Shown here piece by piece: positions 1 through 6,954 of a stretch of DNA of 9,931 bases. The notes beneath the pieces were generated by a model. The model saw only the letters and a list, made by a program, of their open reading frames with translations, made no database searches and was not told the DNA's origin. The stretch comes from Candidatus Solibacter sp. (lineage in GTDB: Bacteria > Acidobacteriota > Terriglobia > Bryobacterales > Bryobacteraceae), in the NCBI GenBank assembly GCA_017883345.1, contig JADGNT010000113.1, forward strand, positions 1-9,931. The letters run 5' to 3'. The first letter of the stretch is position 1. The number at the start of each line of letters is the position of its first letter. Position numbers and translations under genes: made by a program.

Positions 1-724
1 AATCCATCAACCTTGCCGCCGCTTCATCCAGGAACCAGGTCACCCCTCGGCCATGGTGCGACGCGATCTGCGCGGGGTACTTCTTCGGGTCGTACTCCTC
101 CTGGAATACCGCGCGCACTGCCTCCGCCTTATCGTCGCCCACCACCACGAACACCGTATGCTTCGCCGCCAAGAGCGCCCCCGGCAGCAGCGTCACGCGC
201 CACTGGTGAAACTTCTCGACATACACCGCCGCCGCGACGCCTTCGCGATCGTCGATCAACGGGTCGCCGGGAAACAGGCTCGCACTGTGCGCGTCCGGGC
301 CCATCCCACGATGCACCACGTCGAAGCGCGGCATATCGCCTTCTTCCAGGCCGAAAAACTCGCGGACCTCGCCCGCGTACCGTTTGGCGGCGGTCGCCGG
401 CGTCAGTTCGCCCAGCACGCGGTGCACGTTGCGGTGCGGTATGTGCGCCGGATGAATCAGGAAATCGTCGGCCAGCTTGAAGTTGCTGGCCACGTCGGTG
501 GGCGGGACGCAGCGCTCGTCCACCCAGAAGATGTGGACCTTCTCCCACGGGAAGCGGGTCGCTGCCAGCTTCTGAAACATCAGCTTCGGCGTGGACCCGC
601 CGGACACCGCAAACGTGACGAACTCCTGGCCGGAGAGGAATTCCTCCAGGAGATTGACGATGTGATGCGCCCCGGCTTCGGCGGCTGCATTCGCATCGGG
701 TAATTTATGCCAGTGGACGCTCAT
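1..724 (-). CDS. pgl: 6-phosphogluconolactonase (3' end beyond window)
   Basis: This cytoplasmic enzyme should hydrolyse 6-phosphoglucono-1,5-lactone to 6-phosphogluconate, the second step of the oxidative pentose phosphate pathway. I translated 241 residues from ATG at 724-722; no stop appears before the window edge. Family length is about 230-260, so little is missing. Visible motifs are SGGSTP (41-46), the VDERCVPP block (68-75) with SNF just after (80-82), and GMGPDAHSASLFPG (140-153). The last matches the family's catalytic GxDGHTASLFPG loop, with His146 as the expected catalytic residue; Gly of DGH is Ala here. A WRVTLLPGALLAA stretch (175-187) and a C-terminal VTWFLDEAAA also fit. The start codon overlaps the opcA stop as ATGA, implying translational coupling. 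The upstream Shine-Dalgarno is weak (AGGG). Identification is firm from motifs plus the zwf-opcA context. Confidence 0.93.
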   Translation of the reverse strand, partial: MSVHWHKLPDANAAAEAGAHHIVNLLEEFLSGQEFVTFAVSGGSTPKLMFQKLAATRFPWEKVHIFWVDERCVPPTDVASNFKLADDFLIHPAHIPHRNVHRVLGELTPATAAKRYAGEVREFFGLEEGDMPRFDVVHRGMGPDAHSASLFPGDPLIDDREGVAAAVYVEKFHQWRVTLLPGALLAAKHTVFVVVGDDKAEAVRAVFQEEYDPKKYPAQIASHHGRGVTWFLDEAAARLMD

Positions 725-1707
725 GATGGCCCTGATGAGGAAGATACCGCAAGCCGGGCCGCGGACGCCAGCGTCCGTTCGAACACCGCGTCGCGGCGCA
801 CGATGCCCAGTTCCTCGCGCATCAGCAGATAATCCGTGGGCCGCGGCAGATTGGTGCAGTTGGATTGCTCGTTGACCACCGTCACCAGGCGGTCCTCCTG
901 CCGCGAAAGCTCCACGCGGAACGTGCCGCCGGAGAGCTCCAGGCGCAACGATTCGTCCTGCCGCGAAATCACCGGCGTCACCACCTGCCCCACCGACGCC
1001 AGGGCGTTGGCGGCCCACGCGGCCAGATACCACGCAGCGGTTTCGTAGCCCGGTCCGAACCGCACCTGCACGCTATCGACTTCCGAAAGGCGCGCCAGGG
1101 TATCGCGATTTTCGAAGACGCGCGCCAGCGTCTCGCGCCAGCGGGTGAGGCGCGTCCAGGCCAGGTCGGCGAGGATGCCGCCAGAGCGCACGCCATCCGC
1201 CATACACACGATAGCGTCCGTGCTATCCCCGGCCGCGGCGCTATCGATCACCACCTTGGTGGCCATGCCCGCGATCTCGCCGAATTCCGGCCGCCGCACC
1301 AGGCGCGCGCTCTGGCACCACAGAATCACCGGCAGGTCGGGGACCGCCAGCGGCAGGATGACCGAGGGCAGGTCGGCCAGCGCGGCGTCGCTCGCGGTGA
1401 TCTCGATCTGCTCGCAGCAGATCTGCTGGCGCTGTCCGAAGGGCTTCCAGCACTGCTGGTAGACGCGCTGGCTGAGGGCGCGCTCGCCTTCGCCCCGCAA
1501 GCGAATCAGGATGGCGCGCGCGGGATGCTCCGGCATCAGCGCGGCCACGGTTTCGCCGAGCGCCGCGGCATCGTCGGCGGCTTCGGCAATCACCAGCAGC
1601 GTCATGGTGCAGGCGCGCAGCACGCCCGCGTCGCCTTGCTGGCCCTGCTGCGTCCAGAGCGCGGCCAGTTCCCTCAGGATGCTGTCCGGCGCGACCGTGG
1701 CGCTCAT
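721..1707 (-). CDS. opcA: Glucose-6-phosphate dehydrogenase assembly protein OpcA
   Basis: This is a 328-residue protein of the OpcA family. In cyanobacteria and actinobacteria OpcA promotes oligomerisation or activity of glucose-6-phosphate dehydrogenase; that role is carried over here by family knowledge. Family-like features are the N-terminal TMTLLVIAE strand (34-42), the HPARAI motif (61-66), the CCEQIEI stretch (97-103) and the DLPVILWC block (124-131), followed by a C-terminal region with WYLAAWAANAL. The reading frame stays open 46 codons further upstream, but that part overlaps zwf and looks low-complexity. I chose ATG at 1707-1705 because it has a strong GGAGG 8 bases upstream and its A is the last base of the zwf stop (TAATG). 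The stop overlaps the pgl start. The gene is the middle member of a tightly coupled zwf-opcA-pgl operon. Confidence 0.88.
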   Translation of the reverse strand: MSATVAPDSILRELAALWTQQGQQGDAGVLRACTMTLLVIAEAADDAAALGETVAALMPEHPARAILIRLRGEGERALSQRVYQQCWKPFGQRQQICCEQIEITASDAALADLPSVILPLAVPDLPVILWCQSARLVRRPEFGEIAGMATKVVIDSAAAGDSTDAIVCMADGVRSGGILADLAWTRLTRWRETLARVFENRDTLARLSEVDSVQVRFGPGYETAAWYLAAWAANALASVGQVVTPVISRQDESLRLELSGGTFRVELSRQEDRLVTVVNEQSNCTNLPRPTDYLLMREELGIVRRDAVFERTLASAARLAVSSSSGPS

Positions 1708-3239
1708 TACGGTTTCCTCCACACGTGGCCGCGGCGCGCCAGCATCTCGTCGGCTGCGGCCGGCCCCCAGCTTCCGGCGGCGTAGTTGGGAAAATCGGCT
1801 TTGGCCTCGCGCCAGGCGTTCTGAATCGGCTCCACCACGCTCCAACTGGCCTCCACCATGTCCTGGCGGGTGTACAGCGTGGGGTCGCCGACGATGGCGT
1901 CGAGCAGCAGCGTCTCGTATGCCGAGGGCGATCGCTCGCCGAAGCTGGAACCGTAGTTGAAGTCCATCGAGACCGGACGCAGCGTCATGCCGGAGCCGGG
2001 ACGCTTGGAGAGAAACTTGAGCGAGATGCCTTCCTCGGGCTGGATGCGCAGGATCAGCAGGTTGACACTCGTCTCGCCGGAATCCTGGTTGAAGAGGTGC
2101 AGCGGCGCCGTGTTGAATTGGATCGCGATCTCACTTACTCGCTTGGCGAGCCGCTTACCCGTACGCACATAGAACGGTACGCCCGCCCATCGCCAGTTAT
2201 CCACGAAGAAAGTCACCGCGGCGTAAGTGTCGGTCTGCGAGTTAGCGTCCACGCCCTCCTCCTGGCGGAAGCCCGGGACATCCTTGCCGCCAATGCTCGC
2301 CGGTCCGTACTGGCCGGCCACCGCGTTCTGGCGGACCTCGTCCGCGGTCAGTGGGCGAATCGAGCGCAGCAGTTTGGAACGCTCGTCGCGCACGCTAGTG
2401 GCCTGGAAACTGGCGCACGGTTCCATGGCGATGGTGGCCATCACCTGCAACAGGTGATTCTGGATCATGTCGTCCAGCGCGCCCGCCTCCTGATAATACG
2501 CGCCGCGGCCTTCCACGCCGATCGATTCCGCCCCGGTGATCTGCACGTGATTCACATAGCGCCGGTTCCACAGCGGCTCGAAGATACCGTTGCCGAAGCG
2601 GAAGGCCAGTATGTTCTGGACGGTTTCCTTACCCAGGTAATGGTCGATCCGGTAGACGGCGGTTTCGTCGAAGACTTCGTGCAGGCGGTCGCTCAGTTCG
2701 CGCGCGCTGGCCAGGTCGTGCCCGAAGGGCTTCTCCACCACCAGGCGCCGCCAGCCGCTTCCCTTCCCCAGTCCCGCCGCGCCGATACCGTGCGCGATGG
2801 GCGCGTACTGGCTGGGCTGCGTCGAGAGATAGAACAGCGCGTTGCCGCCAGTGTGGCGATCGCTTTCGATCTGCCCCAACTTTTCACCCAGGCGTTGATA
2901 GAGCCCCGCGTCGCCGATATCGCCGGACACATAGAAGAGCCCGCGCGCGAACGCCGCCCACACGTCGTTGTCGAGCTTAGTGTCCTCACTGAACTGCTCC
3001 ACGCTGGCGCGCATTTTTTCGCGGAAGTCATCGTCGCTCATCGGCGTGCGGGAGATGCCGACGATGGCGAATCCCGCGGATAGCCGGCGGTCGAAGGCGA
3101 GCCGGTAGAGCGCGGGCAGCAGCTTGCGCTTGGTCAGGTCGCCATTGGCGCCGAAGATGACGATGACGCACTCGGGGACCTGGCGTTCGAAACGGAGCGG
3201 GTCCTGGAACGGGTTCTCGTTGGGCATTGAGTCCAACAT
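1707..3239 (-). CDS. zwf: Glucose-6-phosphate 1-dehydrogenase
   Basis: The enzyme oxidises glucose 6-phosphate to 6-phosphogluconolactone while reducing NADP+ (or NAD+), the entry step of the oxidative pentose phosphate pathway, in the cytoplasm. The 510 residues match the usual family length. The N-terminal dinucleotide-binding fingerprint is GANGDLTKRK (30-39). VEKPFG lies at 168-173, the substrate-binding signature RIDHYLGKE at 197-205, and EPLWNRRYVNHVQIT at 221-235. The catalytic His of the DMIQNH motif is His262. The C-terminal part contains YETLLLDAIVGD, typical of the family. The start is ambiguous: ATG at 3239 (GGGG upstream) or ATG at 3227 (residue 5). The gene heads the zwf-opcA-pgl operon and diverges from the aminotransferase gene. 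Its stop TAA shares a base with the opcA ATG. Confidence 0.97.
   Translation of the reverse strand: MLDSMPNENPFQDPLRFERQVPECVIVIFGANGDLTKRKLLPALYRLAFDRRLSAGFAIVGISRTPMSDDDFREKMRASVEQFSEDTKLDNDVWAAFARGLFYVSGDIGDAGLYQRLGEKLGQIESDRHTGGNALFYLSTQPSQYAPIAHGIGAAGLGKGSGWRRLVVEKPFGHDLASARELSDRLHEVFDETAVYRIDHYLGKETVQNILAFRFGNGIFEPLWNRRYVNHVQITGAESIGVEGRGAYYQEAGALDDMIQNHLLQVMATIAMEPCASFQATSVRDERSKLLRSIRPLTADEVRQNAVAGQYGPASIGGKDVPGFRQEEGVDANSQTDTYAAVTFFVDNWRWAGVPFYVRTGKRLAKRVSEIAIQFNTAPLHLFNQDSGETSVNLLILRIQPEEGISLKFLSKRPGSGMTLRPVSMDFNYGSSFGERSPSAYETLLLDAIVGDPTLYTRQDMVEASWSVVEPIQNAWREAKADFPNYAAGSWGPAAADEMLARRGHVWRKP
1716..1720 (-). promoter_or_regulatory. Ribosome binding site of opcA
   Basis: GGAGG on the minus strand, 8 bases before the ATG at 1707-1705 and inside the last codons of zwf. 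It is the best Shine-Dalgarno sequence noticed in the window and decides the opcA start against the longer open frame. Confidence 0.8.
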
Positions 3240-3280
3240 ATCACGCGCCCCGCCGCGGGCCGTTACAATCGGGTATCTCC
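3240..3280. promoter_or_regulatory. Divergent promoter region, zwf / aminotransferase
   Basis: Only 41 bp separate the zwf start from the aminotransferase start, so both promoters must lie here or inside the genes. On the plus strand TACAAT (3264-3269) is a 5/6 match to a -10 box and would place transcription start about 5 bases before the ATG at 3281, giving a nearly leaderless message. I see no convincing -35 box, and no clear promoter for zwf on the minus strand. This is an inference from position and one hexamer. Confidence 0.35.
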
Positions 3281-4459
3281 ATGTTTTCTTCCCGCTTCCA
3301 TTGGGACCCGCGGCCCAACCGCCTCACCCAGGCCTTGACCGCCAAACGCGCGGCCGGGGCGCGCATCCTCGACCTGACGGAATCCAACCCCACGCACGCC
3401 GGCCTGCACTATCCCGGCGAAATCGTGCGCGCGTTTGCAGACGCTCGCATGCTGGCCTACGAACCCGCCCCCGCGGGAACGCCCGCCGCTCGCGACGCCG
3501 TCAGCGCCTACTACGCCGCGCGCGGTCACGCAGTGCCGGTGGAACGCATCCTGCTGACGGCGAGCACCAGCGAAGCCTATGCCTACCTGTTCAAGTTGCT
3601 CACCAACCCTGGCGACGAAGTGCTGGTGCCGCGCCCCTCGTACCCGCTGTTCCAGTTTTTGGCGGACATGGAATCGGTGCGAGTGCGCCAGTACCCGCTG
3701 GAGTATCACGGCGAATGGAGCATCGATCTGCAGGGCCTGGCGAGGGCGCTTACGCGGCGCACGCGCGCCATCGTGCTGGTCAACCCGAACAACCCCACCG
3801 GCAGCTACGTGAAGCGCGGCGAACTGAGCGCCCTCACCGCACTCTGCGCGCGGCGCGGTGTGGCACTGATCTCCGACGAGGTCTTCGCCGACTACGCGCT
3901 CACCGAAGATCCCGATCGCGTGCCGACGCTGGTCACCCCGCTGGCCGGCGTCGAAGAGTGCCTGGCGTTCTCCATGAGCGGCCTTTCCAAGGTGGCCGGC
4001 CTGCCGCAGATGAAGCTGGGGTGGATGGTGGTGAACGGTCCGGCCGCCCTGCGCGCGGGAGCGTGGGAGAAGCTGGAGTGGATCGCCGACACTTACCTTT
4101 CGGTGAGCACGCCGGTGCAGTGCGCCGCCGCGCGCCTGCTGGCGGCGGGCGACTCAGTGCAGCGCCAAATCCGCGAACGCGCGTCGGCCAACCTCGCATT
4201 CGCACGCGGCGCCCTGGCCGGGTCGCCTGCCAACATCCTGGCGGTGGAAGGCGGCTGGTACATCACGCTCCAGGTGCCGCGCATGCGCAGCGAAGAGGAG
4301 TGGACGCTCACATTGCTGGAGCACGCGGACGTCCTGGTGCAGCCCGGATTCTTCTACGATTTCGAGTCGGAAGCCTATCTGGTCGTCAGCCTGTTGACCG
4401 CCCCGGAGATTTTCCGCGAAGGCCTGGCACGGCTGGTGGCGCGACTCAAAGTGGCATGA
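3281..4459 (+). CDS. Fold-type I PLP-dependent aminotransferase, substrate unknown
   Basis: A 392-residue cytoplasmic class I/II aminotransferase. Visible PLP motifs are TASTSEAY (93-100, phosphate/cofactor region), the NPNNPTG loop (168-174), SDEVFADY (198-205) with the Asp that contacts the pyridine nitrogen, and SMSGLSKVAGLPQMK (231-245), where Lys237 should form the Schiff base. The N-terminal LDLTESNPTHAG segment resembles the substrate-side loop of AspAT-like enzymes. The start at 3281 is preferred over an upstream ATG at 3227: the upstream codons overlap zwf and are not family-like, whereas FHWDPRPNRL is a plausible N-terminus. Near the C-terminus, where AspAT/AlaAT enzymes usually carry the alpha-carboxylate-binding Arg (as in FRIV), this protein reads YLVVSLLT, with Leu367 at that position by eye. 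The amino donor and acceptor cannot be predicted. The gene is divergent from zwf. Confidence 0.85.
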   Translation: MFSSRFHWDPRPNRLTQALTAKRAAGARILDLTESNPTHAGLHYPGEIVRAFADARMLAYEPAPAGTPAARDAVSAYYAARGHAVPVERILLTASTSEAYAYLFKLLTNPGDEVLVPRPSYPLFQFLADMESVRVRQYPLEYHGEWSIDLQGLARALTRRTRAIVLVNPNNPTGSYVKRGELSALTALCARRGVALISDEVFADYALTEDPDRVPTLVTPLAGVEECLAFSMSGLSKVAGLPQMKLGWMVVNGPAALRAGAWEKLEWIADTYLSVSTPVQCAAARLLAAGDSVQRQIRERASANLAFARGALAGSPANILAVEGGWYITLQVPRMRSEEEWTLTLLEHADVLVQPGFFYDFESEAYLVVSLLTAPEIFREGLARLVARLKVA

Positions 4460-4461
4460 GG

Positions 4462-4502
4462 ATACCCCCACGAATGGGGGCATGGCAGCCTTGAAAGGCT
4501 AC
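4462..4502 (-). repeat. Two-hairpin dispersed repeat, copy A
   Basis: This is the reverse-orientation copy of a structured repeat and begins two bases after the aminotransferase stop codon. Read on the minus strand it has hairpin 1 (arms AGCCT/AGGCT, 4-base loop TTCA, 4487-4500), the spacer GCC, then hairpin 2 (arms ATGCCCCCA and TGGGGGTAT, loop TTCG, 4462-4483). Hairpin 2 has nine pairs including one G-T. Upstream of hairpin 1 the copy carries GTAGAGT, close to the GTAGCGT of the other two copies. Confidence 0.8.
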
Positions 4503-4551
4503 TCTACGGAGAACATCGCAGCACTGTAGCGTAGCCTTTCAGGCTGCCATG
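4481..4551. repeat. Large inverted repeat formed by copies A and B
   Basis: The left arm at 4481-4502 and right arm at 4531-4551 are reverse complements over 21 bases with a single extra T in the left arm, around a 28-base loop (4503-4530). It sits between two convergent genes. The long stem competes with the local hairpins of each copy, so two alternative folds are possible. It could act as a bidirectional terminator or an mRNA 3'-end stabiliser, although no clear U-tract follows it. Confidence 0.8.
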
Positions 4552-4576
4552 ACTCCTTTCAAGGGGGCATTCTTCT
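4524..4576 (+). repeat. Two-hairpin dispersed repeat, copy B
   Basis: The forward copy has lead CTGTAGCGT, hairpin 1 with arms AGCCT (4533-4537) and AGGCT (4541-4545) around TTC, spacer GCC, and hairpin 2 with arms ATGACTCCT (4549-4557) and AGGGGGCAT (4562-4570) around TTCA. Hairpin 2 has one A-G mismatch and one G-T pair. It ends with the TTCTTC shared with copy C, a few bases from the 3' end of the GtaA-like gene on the other strand. Confidence 0.8.
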
Positions 4577-4581
4577 CGCCC

Positions 4582-6624
4582 TCACCGCCCGCTGTATTTC
4601 TTCCACATCGCCGGGTCGGCCAGCATCTTAATAAACAGCCCGCCCACTACCGACCTCGCCTGAAAACCCTGCTGCTTCGCCGTCTTCGTGTCGTACCAAT
4701 CGGTCAGCGGCACGCGGCTGGCGGAATCGTTGGCGAACTGCCACGCCGGCGCCACAATTTTCTCGAAATCGCCGGCGTTCCCCGCCAGAGTGGCGGTCCA
4801 CACCACCCAATCGAGCTTGGTGTAGTCGCGCCGGTTGTCCAGCGGCAAGCCGTACTGATTTTGCTTCGTGAGATAGAACGCAACCTCCTGGCGCGCGATC
4901 TCGGCGGGGAACAGATTCAGGCCCAGCAATTGATCCCACACCAGGTTGTACTTCTGGCTCCAGGTGCCGGCCTTGTCGAAGGCGAGCTTGTAGTGGTCGC
5001 CCTCCGCCGCCAGGCCGGACCACTTCCCGGCAAACTCCTGCGCGATCTTGCGGTAGCGCGCGGCATCCGGCGCGTGACCCGTCATGCCGGCCAGTTGCGC
5101 GTACGCGCCCAGCGCCAGGATGGCCTTGATCGAGAGATTCGCATTGTGCGCCAGGTGTCCGGCGAAATCGTCCGTCGAGAGCTGGTTCTCCGGGTCGAGG
5201 CCCTTCTGGCTCAGGTACTCGGCCCACTTCGTCACCTGCGGCCAGTAACGCGCTGTGTAATCGGCGTTGCCTTCCACGCGCCCGAGCGCCGCCAGCAGGA
5301 TCAGCATATTGCCGCTCTCTTCCACCGGCATCTGGTTCTCCTCGGTGCGCTCGCCGCCGCCGTAGACCTGGCCGTTGGCCTGCGGGTAGGTGCCGAGATC
5401 GTGCGGCGCGAAGGGGAAGCGCCAGCGATCCATGCGCGCGTAATCCATCACGGGCTGAAGCTGCGCCTTCAGCAAACGCGGGCTGAAGAGCAGCGCGAAC
5501 GGCGCCCCGGGGTAGATCACGTCCACCGTGGCGATGCAGCCGTTGCTGAAATTTTCCTTGGGGAAGTAGAGCGCGGTGCCGTCGGCATCGGCCACCAGTT
5601 TGTGCGCGGCCAGCGTCTGGCGATAGGCCAGCACGGCCAGTTGCGCGTACTTCTCGCCGCCGGCCTTGCGTAGATCGGCCATCAGTTCGGTGTCGAAGCG
5701 TTTGGCGCGCACCAGCAGCGCATCGTGCTCGCGGCGCGCGGCGCGCACCAGGTCGGCGGCCGTCGCGCCGTTGCGCCGCCACCAGGCCCGTTCGCGGCGC
5801 TCGAAGTATTCGATGGCATAGAGATCGTCGTACGCCAGCATCAGGTAGCGCGAGACCGGGCTCGCATTCACCTTGCCGAGCGCGATAGCGTAGGCCAGCA
5901 CCGGGCCGCCGCGCCGCACCTCGCCAAGCTCGTCGGAATCGGGCAATCGGCCCGAGGCGTCGAAGGCGGCGCGCGCCTGCGGACGGTCGCCGGCGAATGC
6001 GGTGACACCCTCGGCCTTGTCGGCGGCAAGGTAGAGGTAGCCCCAATCGATGCGCAGATCGTCGCCGCGTTTGGCCAGCACGGGTTGCTCGCGTGAGCCC
6101 ATGCGCAATAGGGGAAGGCCATCGAGCTGATAGCGCGCGGCGAGCATCGGCTGGTCTGGCGTGTTGACCACCAGGTCGCTCGCGGCATCGAAATAGATGT
6201 CCACCTCGTGCTCCCGGCCATCATTGGACGCCGCGCTCCACTGGAGGTAGGTGAGCGGGCGCGAGAGCACGTCGAGATCGTCGGGCAGGGCGGGAGTGAA
6301 GAACGTCAGGCCCACCGTCATGCCCGCTCCGGCGAATTCATAGATGGTGCGCGTCGGCAGCACTTCGAGGCGCGTCTGCGCCAGTTCGTTGCCCGCCTGC
6401 CGGTCGCGGCCCATGATGCGATAGCTCTTGCCATCGATGCGCGCGTAGGCGGTGAGCGTATTCGGCTTGCCCGTCCAGTGTTTCGTGCCCTCGCCATTGA
6501 GCCGGTCGGCCATCGACCAAATACTGAAATAGGGATCGTGCGCCACCAGCGGAACGGCCGGCGGACGCATCTGCGCCATGGCGCTAAACAGGCCAAGCAA
6601 GAGGAAAGCAGCACTGCGCATCAT
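4582..6624 (-). CDS. Secreted GtaA-like protein (DUF4965/DUF1793 family)
   Basis: A 680-residue exported protein related to fungal glutaminase A (GtaA) and the bacterial DUF4964-DUF5127-DUF4965-DUF1793 proteins. The fungal enzyme hydrolyses glutamine, but bacterial members are mostly uncharacterised and have a glycosidase-like (alpha/alpha)6 barrel, so activity is uncertain. I chose the MM start at 6624 because it gives a clean signal peptide (about residues 1-17, cleavage near AMA-Q); the longer frame to 6672 adds only un-family-like residues. In order: PLVAHDPYFSIWSMADRL (25-42), an N-terminal beta domain to about 270, a linker, then the helical domain with KENFSNGCIATVDVIYPG (356-373), FAPHDLGTYPQANGQVYG (405-422), MPVEESGNM (432-440), KYNLVWDQLLGLN (558-570), YGLPLDNRRDYTKLDW (591-606) and a C-terminal PLTDWYDT (639-646). 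No Shine-Dalgarno is evident. It is divergent from the small gene at 6701 and convergent with the aminotransferase. Confidence 0.83.
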   Translation of the reverse strand: MMRSAAFLLLGLFSAMAQMRPPAVPLVAHDPYFSIWSMADRLNGEGTKHWTGKPNTLTAYARIDGKSYRIMGRDRQAGNELAQTRLEVLPTRTIYEFAGAGMTVGLTFFTPALPDDLDVLSRPLTYLQWSAASNDGREHEVDIYFDAASDLVVNTPDQPMLAARYQLDGLPLLRMGSREQPVLAKRGDDLRIDWGYLYLAADKAEGVTAFAGDRPQARAAFDASGRLPDSDELGEVRRGGPVLAYAIALGKVNASPVSRYLMLAYDDLYAIEYFERRERAWWRRNGATAADLVRAARREHDALLVRAKRFDTELMADLRKAGGEKYAQLAVLAYRQTLAAHKLVADADGTALYFPKENFSNGCIATVDVIYPGAPFALLFSPRLLKAQLQPVMDYARMDRWRFPFAPHDLGTYPQANGQVYGGGERTEENQMPVEESGNMLILLAALGRVEGNADYTARYWPQVTKWAEYLSQKGLDPENQLSTDDFAGHLAHNANLSIKAILALGAYAQLAGMTGHAPDAARYRKIAQEFAGKWSGLAAEGDHYKLAFDKAGTWSQKYNLVWDQLLGLNLFPAEIARQEVAFYLTKQNQYGLPLDNRRDYTKLDWVVWTATLAGNAGDFEKIVAPAWQFANDSASRVPLTDWYDTKTAKQQGFQARSVVGGLFIKMLADPAMWKKYSGR

Positions 6625-6679
6625 ACAAACAGATTGGCATAATGTACCGAAAACTGTACTGGTCCTTCCCATTTGGGCA

Positions 6680-6694
6680 CTACAGGTGTAGAAT
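6680..6694 (+). promoter_or_regulatory. BlaI/CopY-type operator over a -10 box
   Basis: CTACA-GG-TGTAG (6680-6691) is a perfect 5+2+5 inverted repeat containing TACAnnTGTA, the core bound by BlaI/MecI/CopY-family repressors. It overlaps TAGAAT (6689-6694), a 5/6 match to the -10 consensus. Transcription would start at about 6701, the first base of the next gene's ATG, so the message may be leaderless. No clear -35 hexamer was seen. The match to the known core is visible; binding is inferred, and no repressor gene lies in the window. Confidence 0.5.
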
Positions 6695-6700
6695 GAAAGT

Positions 6701-6952
6701 ATGGCCAGAGGTTGGGAAAGTAAGTCGGTCGAGACTCAGATCGAGATGGCCGAGCACCACAGTGCCATGGTTCGTGCCAAAGTTCTCTCCGAAGAATCTC
6801 TTGACCTGCTCCGCAAGAAAGAGAGTATCCTCATGTCCCGCACCCGCGTGGTCCGGGATCTTCAAAACGCACAGAATCCCCGCTACAGGACCGTTTTGAG
6901 CAAGGCCCTGGCGGATCTGGACGCGCAACTTTCAACTCTCGCTGCCGATTAG
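6701..6952 (+). CDS. Small charged conserved-looking protein of unknown function
   Basis: An 83-residue soluble protein beginning MARGWESKSVETQ. I recall this N-terminus from small hypothetical proteins of Acidobacteria, but no function is known to me. It is rich in Glu, Arg, Lys and Ala, has no signal peptide, membrane segment or cysteine, and reads as two long amphipathic helices. The first runs at about 7-47 and the second at about 50-82, containing RDLQNAQNPRYRTVL; a helical hairpin or coiled coil is likely. There is no Shine-Dalgarno; ATG lies 7 bases after a TAGAAT -10 box, compatible with leaderless translation. The overlapping TACAnnTGTA operator suggests control by a BlaI-type repressor. 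A strong hairpin follows 18 bases after the stop. Confidence 0.75.
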   Translation: MARGWESKSVETQIEMAEHHSAMVRAKVLSEESLDLLRKKESILMSRTRVVRDLQNAQNPRYRTVLSKALADLDAQLSTLAAD

Positions 6953-6954
6953 CG

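Noticed and set aside
53..703. Open frame of 216 codons on the plus strand opposite pgl
   Set aside because: The minus strand encodes a clear 6-phosphogluconolactonase.
1725..3083. Open frame of 452 codons on the plus strand opposite zwf
   Set aside because: It is a shadow of zwf; composition is artefactual (Arg/His/Val-rich) with no recognisable motif.
3124..4494. Open frame of 456 codons on the plus strand overlapping the aminotransferase
   Set aside because: It is in a different frame from the convincing PLP enzyme and is Arg/Gly/Pro/Ala-rich low-complexity sequence.
4462..4576. Insertion sequence or CRISPR-like array
   Set aside because: There is no transposase, target duplication or regular spacer pattern; the two copies are a head-on hairpin repeat.
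4549..5673. Open frame of 374 codons on the plus strand opposite the GtaA-like gene
   Set aside because: It is antisense to a gene with clear family motifs; the translation shows no domain.
6643..6661. TGTACCG/TGTACTG direct repeat as a second operator
   Set aside because: Two 7-base near-matches 12 bases apart are too short to support an operator without comparative data.
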